A stretch of 35,919 bases of DNA. It comes from Pelargonium nanum (Eukaryota > Streptophyta > Magnoliopsida > Geraniales > Geraniaceae). The stretch spans positions 1-35,919 of the forward strand of contig JAYMTF010000459.1 of NCBI GenBank assembly GCA_036897485.1, given 5' to 3'. Under the pieces are notes generated by a model, which did no database searches, had not been told where the DNA came from, and was given only the letters and a program-made list of their open reading frames with translations. Each line of letters opens with the position of its first letter. Within the stretch, counting starts at the first letter, position 1. Of the stretch, positions 14,395 through 24,800 are shown piece after piece. A program made the position numbers and the translations under genes.

Positions 14395-17122
14395 ACGAAG
14401 CGGGAATACAACCAATGAAGTTTAACCTGATTTCATCAGATTAAAGATTTTATGATTGAAAATCTGATAATAATTTTATGATATCCATTTCTGGCTTATG
14501 TGCTGTACTCTCAGGTGGTTTGGAAACAACAGGAGCATGTGGTAGATTGACATACTTACAACTGTGTATGTCTACTTTTCTTCATATATAAACCTCAATA
14601 TCTGGCTTTGGACTTCAGTGCTTTTCTGGGTGATATTGAAAGCAACTGATTGCTGATGTTTGCTCAACACTAAATTATATGGGATTTTAAAGTGTTTTAT
14701 TCTCGAGTTCTCGTCAGTGGTGTCTAGAATGGTTTTTCATTTATGGCGGGAAAGATCTTGTAGTAGAATTTGGAGACGTTAGATTTCTTTAATTTAAACC
14801 CTTTGATGACGGCATCAACATATTGTTGAAAGATTATCCGCTGTCAAATTAGTTTTTGTTTTTAATTGAAGGAGTGCCAACTCAAAAGGAGGTTTCCTAG
14901 ATTACTAAAGAAAATTTATTGTACCCTTAACCAGTCAACGATGTGTTTTGCTGTGGCCTTTAGTAATAAATCTGGGATTATTGCTTTCCTAGCATTTAGT
15001 TATTCATTAGCTCCATCGGGATATCTGCTCATGGCAGTTGAAGGGAGAGGAGTAAACTTGAGGTCGTCCAAAACTGTACTCAATTTGATTAATCATCAAC
15101 CTCCCAAAAATAGTACGATTACCCAATCATTTTATAGGGCGTAACCCGAAACCCATAATTGAAAAGAAAACCTTAATAAAATGAAAGTCACGATAAAACT
15201 CCAAACTTTAGTAAAATCCTATTACTTCGGGTTCGGGTGGACTCTCATCTGTACAACTGACGAGATAGTGTATGAATGCTGTATAAACTCTTCGTATCTG
15301 CTTCTTGCTCTCCAATTTAGAGATGTGATATTCCTTTGCCCATAAATTATGTGCCTCTATTAGCTAACTACTGTATAATGCTGTGTATACAAACAGTAGA
15401 AGTTGAAAAGTAGATTAAAGTTACTTTTTAGCAAAGTGAGTGACATATCACATGAATGCTAATTGTCTGTTGGCCATATGCATCTAATGCATTCTTGTCT
15501 TATATTGTATAGAAACATGATCAAGTGCTATGAAAAATCGATTATCTTATATGCATCCAAAAATGATAGAGTTGAAAAAAAACAAAATACTTTCTTTGTA
15601 TAAGGTAAATTCATTTCTTGAAAAAAATTGGGCCGTTATTGATTAGAAGTTTTGGTTTCATTTTATTTTGACAGCAAAAAGAATATAGCCCTTGTGGCAA
15701 TTTAATCTTATTAGTAAGAATTAGGAATTTTATCAAGATTATGAAATTTTGTTGTTGGACTCTATATTTGATTGGTACGGTCCATCCTAATTTCTTTTCA
15801 AGGATTTTGGATTTGTGGCTCTTCACTTCCGGAATAAACACTTATTTCTTTATGACCAAAATGAACTTAACATTTTCGGTTTAAAGGAGAGAACAATTCT
15901 ATTTGCTCTTAAACCTCTATTACCAATTCGTGGTTGGCAGTATATAACTTTCGGCTATTTAGGTATTAAATGTACCGTGCATTTATTGTTTTATGCTCTT
16001 AAATGCAGTTGTAATCATTTAGCCAACTCTTCATTACTGTCATGTACATTTTTGAGACCTAATAGGAAATCTTGTTAACTTTTCATTAACTGTTGTATTG
16101 TCTAATGAGTATAATTTGACTTGCCAGGTGTCATGTGCCCTTCTAGTCCATATTATGTCCTGGTGCACAGAATTGAGGAACGATCGAGAGCCTTTGCTTT
16201 TGTCAGATGCAACTCATCTGATAGGGCATGGGATTTTGGACAAAGGTCTTCGCCTACCAATGAACTCAGCCAGACGAGGTTTTGCTTTCTCGATGCCATT
16301 AACAAACCTAATAAGGAAATATTATTATCTGTTGTTTCTTATTAGTAAAGGAGACACTGAACCTAATATTATGCAGTATGGGAATTTATTATCATGTGAA
16401 TTAATGCATAGCAATTCTGGAAAAGTAATTCTTTTAGAGGTATGTCAACTATACTATCGTCTTTTACTGGTGGTTAGCTGTTTTATTGTCTAATGACAGG
16501 TGTTTGCTTTTTTATATTATCTAGTTAATATCATATTATTCTAGTGTTCGACTCAGGCAGAGTTGTGCTCTTTGTAGCTTAAAATTTCCTCCCAAGTTTT
16601 AGTTTCTTAGCAGTTCTCGTATTATTTGTAATGGAGTGTTTCTGTTTATGCTTAAAAAACCGCTCCAAGGATATGCGACTTCATTGTTTGATGAGGCGAG
16701 GCGACATATCCTTAACTTACTCTTCTAATTTTTTTATTTGTGACGGTGACATATCCTTAACTGACTCTTCTAAAAAAAAATTATTTGTTATGCAATCTTG
16801 TTTTCCTGAGGGATCTGTTCAGATCTACTTGTGGTTCAATAGGATGCTGTTGTTGTTGTATATGAAAAAGATTTTTACGGGTTTTGGTAGATGGAATGCT
16901 ATATTTGATATATTTTAATTGCTTGTTTTCGAGAAGTTGTATTATTTTTTTGTATCTTAAATTTGAGTTCTTTCATTTTTCTCGTTATGGGTTTTGGACG
17001 CTAACTTCCTGGAAGTAGATTACCTGAATGGAAAAGTTCTAGTTTGCCTTCTTATGCATTCTCTTGAAATTTAGATAGGAATTTTCGGTGGTTGCTAATG
17101 GGCTTTTGTGTCATTTTTTCAG
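14395..17122. other. Spacer downstream of pseudo-HPt, no clear gene
   Basis: No recognisable protein on either strand. A few open frames of 70-130 codons (14866-15144, 15815-16078, 16098-16493, 16631-16918) have no family signature, no consistent splice context and AT-biased composition. A short local duplication (GACATATCCTTAACT with ACTCTTCTAA, near 16703 and 16749) is present. I regard it as intergenic or decayed repeat sequence. Confidence 0.5.
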
Positions 17123-17165
17123 GGGATTATGAATGATGAGTTCTCTCGAATTCTAATTTTGAAAA
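17123..17165 (+). pseudogene. Possible relic of an HPt second exon
   Basis: After a T-rich tract ending TTTTTTCAG the frame reads GIMNDEFSRILILK and then meets GTGAGTAA, a good donor. Second exons of plant HPt genes start with GIL(D/N)xxFxQL after the same kind of acceptor, and the intact gene upstream has GIVNDSFYQLQAMK. The rest of an HPt gene is not found around it. It may be a decayed partial duplicate; chance similarity over 14 residues is possible. Confidence 0.35.
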
Positions 17166-17173
17166 GTGAGTAA

Positions 17174-17854
17174 CTGATTGTGCTGTACACTCAATCCATT
17201 TTATACTCACAAAGTAGATGCAAGAAGCTCAAGGTATGAAAATCTAGTTTTTTAGTTTGTTGTTGCTATGGCATGATCTGAATATATACAACTGCATGCA
17301 TAATATACGGAAAGCATAAGAAAAGATGTACTTAATTTTCATTTTTTATGTTAGCGAGTTGGAAATGTTGCATGTGAGATGGCTACTGCTAGTGTGATAG
17401 GAAGTTGGATCTCTCTTACGTGTCTGACTAGATCTTTTGAATACCTTTTGGGCCACCGCTATAGCTGAAGACAGCTTTTAGGGAAAGTCTAGGCTTCATC
17501 GTTGACAGAGGCAATCATTTGAACTTCTAGAACCAAAGAGACGAGAATGTTGAAGTAGATGTGCGGTTACACTAGGAAGTATACCTAGCAATGCAGGCCA
17601 CAACGGGTCGGGCCAATGAAACACACGTGTGTTTTTATCGGACAACTTTTCGTAAGTTTTAACATGTCTCGTCACTTAGTGGGAAAAGCTAAGCCTGATA
17701 AAAAGTTGCAAAATATGAACACGTGAGTTTTTCTAGCCCTGCCCAAATTGCCGGTTCCACTAGGAAGGTGGTTGGGTCGTGTGGAGTGGAGAGAGACTAG
17801 TGATTTCGTAAGGAGAGGCGAGAGAATTCAGTTGGGAGAAATGAAAAGGGGTAG
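17174..17854. other. Spacer before the right duplication arm
   Basis: About 680 bases with no gene-like structure seen on either strand. Confidence 0.45.
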
Positions 17855-18136
17855 TGGTAGGTCTGATCAATGAAAACTCTCTTCACTAAGATGCTAGCCA
17901 GCTATGCAAGTGAAACCACCAATTTCCTGAAATAATCAGAACTCAACCACCAATTAGACTCATTAAAATCCACGAAACAAAACAAAACAAACCACAGAAA
18001 CTTGCCAAAAAAAAGTAGAAACTTGCCATGGTAAGAGCACACTCACGTCTCAATCACCAACCAAGTGAGCCTCCAAAAGCTTATACCTCTCTTGTTTTGT
18101 AGCCAATTAATATTTTACTTGCACATGATCGTGCAC

Positions 18137-18144
18137 TATATAAA
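18137..18144 (+). promoter_or_regulatory. TATA box of 8-Cys gene copy 2
   Basis: TATATAAA lies 54 bases before the ATG inside CACTATATAAACCACC, the block shared with copy 1, so the transcript leader should be short. Confidence 0.7.
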
Positions 18145-18197
18145 CCACCCCGAATAACTCATAAGCCATCCCAACTCAGTACTCAACAACAATTGAT

Positions 18198-18649
18198 ATG
18201 GCTTCTGTTAGCGTTTTGCGGTTTGCATTCCTGGCTGTGCTCACAATCACTGGGGTTGTGATATCCGGAAATGGCGTGATGGGCCAGGGTTGCCAGAGAG
18301 ACCTAAAGAGCCTGGTAACAAAGTGCGCAATGTACCTGGTGAAGGAAGGTCCCAAGTTATTTCCATCTGAAAGCTGCTGCGTGGTTGTCCGGAAAATAGG
18401 CATACCGCGTGTGTGCAATATCATACCTGCGCCAGTTTTGACAGTCGTTTCCTTAGAAAAGCTTGTCTACGTCGCCGATTGCTGCGGCAAGCCGCTTGCT
18501 CCTGGATCCCGGTGTGGCAGTAAGTTTCTCTCTATCATTGCATATATATATATATATATATATACATATACACAAATGTTTTGCTTACACGTTGTTAATG
18601 ATATACAGATTACACGGTGCCGCCAGGCCCGCCACCGCCAATATTTTGA
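18198..18649 (+). CDS. Small secreted 8-Cys protein (LTP/2S albumin-like), copy 2
   Basis: Two exons, 18198-18519 (322 nt) and 18609-18649 (41 nt), 120 aa. An N-terminal signal peptide (MASVSVLRFAFLAVLTITG ...) leads to a mature domain starting near GQGC. Cysteines: QGC, TKC, ESCC, RVC, ADCC and SRC, eight in all. The second exon encodes NYTVPPGPPPP and a short end. The donor GCA/GTAAGT and acceptor ATATACAG sit at the same places as in copy 1. As there, the usual CXC motif has lost its first Cys (here PRVC), but the compensating extra Cys is different: a CC pair at ADCC. The intron is only 89 bases with a TA run. Unspliced reading would add a false tail. It is the closest paralogue of copy 1, in opposite orientation; role unknown. 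Confidence 0.82.
18541..18572 (+). repeat. (TA)n microsatellite in copy 2 intron
   Basis: About ten TA units followed by CATATACACAAA, corresponding to the TA part of the repeated unit in the copy 1 intron. Confidence 0.85.
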
Positions 18650-19045
18650 ACGAAGGGTACTTCTACGTGCCGAGATCGGACAGAACTTCATCTTGTTATC
18701 ATGTTGTTCTTTAATGTTTTAATGGTAAAAATATGTAAGAAATAAAGAATGGGGTTTGGTATTTGTGGTTTTATTTATCATTATGATGGTTGTATATTAA
18801 CCTTATTGTTGCACAATTGAACGACAAAATACAACAAATTTCAAACCAGCATTTTCAACCTCCATTTTGACTGATCGACTTAAGAATAAATAAGCAAACA
18901 TATGGTGAGTGGACCCACATTGGAAACTGATCAACCTGCTTGTAAATATAATGATCATTATATATTTTAATCGTTTTAACTTCACAATAGATTAAACATG
19001 CTTATGTCAATCAAATTTGTACGTTGGTTGACCCTCAAAACACCG

Positions 19046-19197
19046 GTCATCTTTTTTTGTCTAAACCATGAGGTTCTTAAGCGGGTTCCTACCAAATTTT
19101 AATGCAGCTGCATTCTCTGAGACTCGATCTCGAACTCAGGTTAAGCTGAAACAACCCCTTACCAGTTAACCCACGCGCTTGGTGGTCAGTCATCTTT
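19046..19197 (-). mobile_element. tRNA-derived SINE, copy 2, truncated, with target-site duplication
   Basis: Minus-strand element with body about 19055-19188. Read on the minus strand it has a tRNA-like head (GCGCGTGGGTTAACTGGTAA), a box B-like GAGTTCGAGATCGAG and the end AACCTCATGGTTTAGACA followed by an A-run (T-run on the plus strand at 19052-19058). The direct repeat GTCATCTTT flanks it at 19046-19054 and 19189-19197. The shared 3' end CATGGTTTAGACAAA ties it to the copy at 10177. It is shorter in the middle than the other two copies. Confidence 0.7.
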
Positions 19198-19330
19198 GAA
19201 TGTTTGGCCTATGTATCTGTGGTTCGACCGTACTGTTTTAAGGGTTGATATAAACATAACTTTGTATAGAAAGGTCAATGTAATATAGGAGTATGGGTCA
19301 ACCTATATCAATTGTCTAATATTAATGGTT

Positions 19331-19567
19331 GGCCCATTCCATCTTTTTAGCAACTAATGAAGGCCCAACCCATAGGCCCAAATCCCGATACTGGGCTAAC
19401 TCGCGGCCCAACAAGAACGACAAGACCCAAAAAATGGAAATTAAAAATGAACGGACAGGATCTATTCAGATCCGCTCATCTCAGCCAACGAATAGGTCCA
19501 ACCCCAAAACCCAAACCCTAGACTATATATATAACTAACTAAGCGTCTTCTTCATCTGAAAACCCTA
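19331..19567 (+). promoter_or_regulatory. Ribosomal-protein promoter: site II array, telo boxes, TATA
   Basis: Five TGGGCC/T-type motifs in either orientation at 19331, 19362, 19375, 19392 and 19405, then a telo box AAACCCTA at 19513-19520, a TATA-like TATATATATA at about 19524-19533, and a second AAAACCCTAA at 19559-19567. Combined site II plus telo box is the known arrangement in plant ribosomal protein and other growth-linked genes, where it supports expression in dividing cells. Confidence 0.8.
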
Positions 19568-19631
19568 AGAGCCAGCGTCTACGTCGCAGTTTCTCAGAGG
19601 ACTCGAGCATTTCCGCCAAATCTCACGAGTA

Positions 19632-19636
19632 CGTGC

Positions 19637-19691
<55 letters not shown>
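19632..19691 (+). repeat. (CT)n then (GT)n microsatellite in the P2 leader
   Basis: About 30 CT units with TGTGTG and TATATG runs after it. It sits between the transcribed leader and the ATG, most likely inside a leader intron (donor near GAGTACGTG at 19628, acceptor TGATGCAG at 19775). This is the longest microsatellite of the window. Confidence 0.85.
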
Positions 19692-19694
<3 letters not shown>

Positions 19695-19777
19695 GTGTGT
19701 GTGTGTGTATATATATGTATATATGTATATTTGTGTGTGTGTGTGTTTTTGCTGATAGCTCGGTTTGTGATGCAGAA

Positions 19778-20868
19778 ATGAAGGTGGTCGCAGCTTACCT
19801 TTTGGCTCTGTTGGGAGGAAACACCGCCCCCACCGCTTCCGATCTGGAGAAAATCCTCGGATCAGGTTTTTATTTTGTTTCATCGACACAGTGATTTCTA
19901 GAACGTACAGTTTACAGCGATTCATTATCATAATTTTTGTAGTCTTAATTTGTGTACCCGAGGAACTAGGGTTTCTAGGTTTTGTTCATTCGACACTTGA
20001 TAGTTGACAGTTCCTAATTTCTTTACTGATGACGAAACACATTGTTTCTCTAATTGTGTTGAAATGATACATATTTTCAAATGTTCTAGTCAATCTTAAC
20101 TTTCTGTATTTTTATTGATTGGATTCGAATTTAAGCTTTAATACATGAATTTTGTTATGTTGCTTTTAGTTTTATCAGTATCAGATTGCAAATTGGAGTA
20201 GCTAAGATTCATTATTATTCTTAATTGTAATTAAAGGATCCTTAAGATTTCCAATATGGCTAGAGGAAAAAATAATACTAATTGAAATCTGTTGCATTAT
20301 TGTAATTGGTCTAGTTGTGTATGTAATTATACTACCTTGTTATAATTAAGGTATTAAGTTGCAATTGCTTTTTTATTTGTTAATTTCTTAAATTTTATTA
20401 GTTGACTCTATCTTTCCATTGCCTACTTGACATGGAAGTGAAATCCGTGTTAAATCATTGAATAGTATTTGGGTTAATAACATTGAGTGTAACCTTAATA
20501 TTTTGATTGTGTTGTATACAGTTGGAGCAGAGGCTGATAGTGACAGGATTGAGTTGCTCCTTAAAGAAGTTAAAGGAAAGGACATCACTGAGTTGATTGC
20601 ATCTGGTAGGGAAAAGTTGGCTTCAGTTCCATCCGGTGGTGGCGGTGTTGCCGTTGCTGCACCTGCCGCTGGTGGTGGAGCTGCTGCCCCAGCAGCCGCT
20701 GAGGCCAAGAAGGAAGAGAAGGTTGAGGAGAAAGAGGAATCAGATGATGTAAGTTTTCTCGTTTCGATAAGAGTTCATATTAATTGTTACCATTTTTTTC
20801 CCTTCGACGAATGTTTGACCTTGTTTTTCTCTTTTGTACAGGACATGGGTTTCAGTCTCTTCGACTAA
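19778..20868 (+). CDS. RPP2: Large-subunit acidic ribosomal protein P2
   Basis: Three coding exons, 19778-19865, 20522-20748 and 20842-20868, give 342 nt (113 aa), the usual P2 length. The start [15 protein letters not shown] and [15 protein letters not shown] form the P1/P2 dimerisation helices. The centre is the Ala/Gly hinge ([18 protein letters not shown]), then a Lys/Glu segment and the terminus [12 protein letters not shown], the conserved acidic tail that contacts elongation factors. As a P1/P2 pair bound to P0 it forms the stalk of the 60S subunit that recruits and stimulates translational GTPases. A leader intron ends two bases before the ATG. Its 3' end faces the CYP71 3' end about 1 kb away. 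Nothing suggests loss of function. Confidence 0.96.
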
Positions 20869-21894
20869 GCAAGTTAGGATCTTCTACTTTGTTAAGATGA
20901 AGGAGCTTTATGTTTTGACTTCAATGTCTTAGTTTTCCATATGTAGTTGAGTATGGTTTTTAGAATTTATTTGAGTTTTGGGTTTTGTTTAGTATCTTTG
21001 AAATCAATGACATTCCAAATACAAGTGATAATTTTTGAATTTCTGTCTGAGGCTACACATTCTGCAATATTTACTGTACGCTCCTTTTAAAATTCCATAT
21101 AAATGTTTGCTCTTTCAAGTAAGCCTATTATGCTTGTCTTTAATATTTTTGTGGAAGAACTCTATGTGCTTGAATAACATGAATTGGCGCATGGCCTATG
21201 GATATTGAATTCGAATTATTGCACCTAATAAATTTTGCTTTATGTTAATTGCTACATGTTTCATGTGAAGCAAAAATCTCCTTTTGAATTTTGATTGATG
21301 CTGTTAAAAATAAAATTAACTTATTATTGTTTTTATTAGGGAGCTAAGTTTGTAGTTGGCTTCAATTCGAAAGTTAATGTTTAACTGAAGTGATAGTTTC
21401 TTTCATCTAAATAGGATTCATATAATTTTTTTAAGAGCAGATGCACAAGAAACTTGATAAAATACATAAGAAACTGCCTAAAATGGAAATTTATAGCAGT
21501 CCAAGTTTATATTTTCCTACCACTCAAATGTTAAAATTTATAGCTTTAAAGCATTAAACCCTTTATATGTTCCTGTTGTACTCAACTCAAAAGATGCGGA
21601 CTCATAATGTAAATGACCCATTTCAGCAATATGTAGTGACTCGTAATAGATACATTTCACTGTTAAATTATTAATAATGGTCGTTAGAGAAGAAAATCCA
21701 AAAATAAATACACTACTCGTACAATTCGACAAGTTATAATTATACATGGTAAAAGTTCTAACTAAAGTTTGCACTTTAATATAAAGCAAGTGCAACGTTA
21801 ATATCCAAAATTGGGTATTTCATTGTCGTAATAGAAGAACATACACTAACCAAATCCATAAGTAATGTGAAGTTGAAAACCCTCCTTTAAAGAG
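20869..21894. other. Convergent spacer between P2 and CYP71
   Basis: About 1 kb of AT-rich DNA holding the two facing 3' untranslated regions. No gene, RNA gene or clear mobile element seen. Confidence 0.6.
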
Positions 21895-24800
21895 TTAAGA
21901 CTTGGGAACAGTCACATTTAGAATTTTGACATCTTGATATGGCCTATCTCCCTTGTCTGTCTTTACTTTCTCTATGCCCTGTACACAATTCCAAACAGTT
22001 TTAATCGTTAATCAACCTAACATTTGATTAATAAACGCGTACAGGGCATTTGTAATCCAGTTAATCCAACTCCAAACTAGTTTTCCTATTATCATTTCGA
22101 AATGCAAGGTTTGGCGAGATAAGATTCTCTCATGCTACTGTTATTGTACAAGTACGGTAGCTTCCCAAAGTTTTCAATTATGTTCTCCCACTCTACCTCC
22201 CTTTTAAGACTACAACTAACATAATTTTGCCGGAAAGGTACTGTTCAGAAGATAAGAAATTTAGGTGGTGTTTGGATTGGAATTTATGATGGGTAATGAG
22301 AATAAGATTCTCATTCTTCTGTTTGGATTAGGACTTTTTGGTCATGACAGTGATTTTTTTAATGGAAATCACCTTCTCATTCCAATTTTAAGAATTCATA
22401 AGCTATTATTGAGACTAAAAGAAGGATTGCAGGCAATTAATAGCGTGACTGAAAAAGGGGAAGCTGAAACGTACCTGAACAACATCCATTCCCTTTATGA
22501 CTCGGCCGAAAACTGTATGCTTGTTGTCCAACCATGGAGTAGCTACTGTTGTGATGAAAAACTGGGACCCATTTGTGTTTGGGCCAGCATTTGCCATCGA
22601 CACTGTGAAAGGTCTATCATGACGTAAACTGCAGCAGAGACAATTTAGTTTCATGTTATGTAAGTTGAGCTCAATATATGCATAAATCCAATAAAAAGGC
22701 AATTACAATTAGCGGATCCCAAAAAAAAAGGTAAATGATCGAGTAAAACTACAACCAACACAATTATAGGCTATAATTTATAGCCATGAAAGACTGAGAG
22801 TTAGTGATTCACAAGGATGGTGAATGATAAGTAAAACTATGAAAACCTGCTTAAATAGGAGCGCTAGTCCAGATTTAAATAAACAAATAATATGACACAA
22901 CAAAATCTTTTACCTTTTGTGAAACTCATCCTCAAACTCCCTTCCCCAAATTGATTGCCCGCCAGTGCCATCTCCCAAAGGATCACCTGTCTGTATCATG
23001 AAGCCTTTGATGACCCGATGAAAAATGAGATTATCATAATAGCCATTCCGACAGTGAGTTGTGAAGTTCTCCACAGTTTTTGGACATTCTTCTGGGTACA
23101 GTTTCATGTGAATGTCACCCATTGTGGTGTGCATGATCTGAGAAACCAAGAGATGAAAGAGAATAAAGTGAATGAGTTTTATTACCTAGATACCAACCAT
23201 ATACTAGGACCAGAGACTAAGAAACAAGGATTGAACTTGGACATCTTTAAAAAAAATGTACAATATGCATGTCACAATTATTCAGATCCTGCAACTCTAG
23301 ACATAGGTCCAAGAAAAATCGAATGATGTAAGAAATAGCGGCTACATAAACACGATAAAGACGACTACATAACTGTGTTTTAAACAGCATTTCCCTAAAA
23401 GGCAAATGTGGCGTATAGGTCGTTAAGGGAAAGATACAGAAAGAAAAACTCACCACATTTTCAGGAAGAGATGATGTGGCTGCATTTCCTATATCCGACA
23501 CAGCCAAAAGTTCATCAGCAGGTGGCTTTTCATTGAACACATCCCTTCCCTTAGTTGCATCCTCAGGCTCCTCGGGTTCTCTCCGACTGATATGGACAAT
23601 AAAAACAGTCAACTTATCAAATTACTTTCAAGCAAACTTTCAAGACATCTAAACCAGTTCAACCTAATGCATTAAATAACGCTCTGATATAATAATCAAT
23701 GCATGCTACAATAAGATACATTATATGACCAGTACAGTTGTGAAAAGTGATTGGTACCTAAATAAATAGATTCTGTGTTTCTTGAAAGCACAACATAAGA
23801 GAGTGGGGTCCGTCAAGGGTTCTTTGCTCTCATTGGCATTTGCTGCTGCAGCAGGGATTTTCCTAACCTTTTTACTGCTTTTGTCACCTTGATACAGTGC
23901 AATTTTCAAAAACCTGTCATTGTTCTCCACCTTTCCAAGTATTCGAGCAACTTTATTGGTGTGCAAATTTACCACCTATTAGCAGAAAGCAAGAAATAAA
24001 GGACAGATTCAAGTAAAGGAAACGAATTGCATAAGACATGCAAACAGCATAAGTTAATATGTATGATGATCGCTTGCCTTTATCCCAAGGAGAGTTGCAT
24101 ATATAAGAAAGTTAGAGCTTTCATCAAAAACAGCATTTTGCAGTGGCGCTGTCTCCGTTTTCTCAATTTCTCTCTCTACTGCCATTCTTCGACCAAAGTC
24201 AATGGCTTCCAACCGGTATAGGGGAGAATCACTTCTTTGTACATCTTGGGCCACCTAATAAACAGAAAAGGTTGCTCATCAGAAGTGTCCAGATATATAC
24301 ATATATTGTACACGAAAGCTAACTAAAACTAAATAATACCTCAAGAGATTCATCGTATACTCGTCTTAGTTTACCAGTTTTGAACCAAAACACACGTATC
24401 CTACGATCAGGTGATGTAATGGAAAACTGCCTACCATCTGGGCTAACCTGAAGAACGATAAAACAATGTTTACCAGATAAGAATTTTCAAAGATTATCTT
24501 CAAGAGAAAATTTGAGAAGTAGCATAACATACAGTACCTCGATAGTAGAAACGGTAGTCTTGCATTTCATAATTTCAAAGAGATTTGTATCACTTTTCAA
24601 TCTAAACTTTACCCTGCATACACCATAGAACAATTGTTACCAGATAATATAAATAAAAACAAAAAAAAAAACTGACAGTATGATATATGATATATGGCCA
24701 AGCATCCTTATTTGTGCTAGATAATCAATATAAATAAAAACTAATTTTCTGAGCAATAAATGAGTTAATGGAGTATCTAGTGAAGCTGCTATCCTTTTGT

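Larger units (their letters stand above)
17855..18775 (-). repeat. Right arm of the inverted duplication
   Basis: Reverse-complement counterpart of 8860-10130: shared upstream words (CTAAGATGCTAGC at 17885-17897, CCACCAATTTCCTGAAATAA, CCATGG near 18028, CAACCAAGTGAGCCTCCAAA), shared promoter, both exons, and the 3' flank ending GGTTTGGTATTTGTGG near 18755. The two arms enclose about 7.7 kb that includes the pseudo-HPt gene. Confidence 0.75.

Noticed and set aside
16098..16493. 131-codon plus-strand frame downstream of the pseudo-HPt gene
   Set aside because: No recognisable domain, two competing overlapping frames and no matching exon structure; may be decayed repeat, not supportable as a gene.
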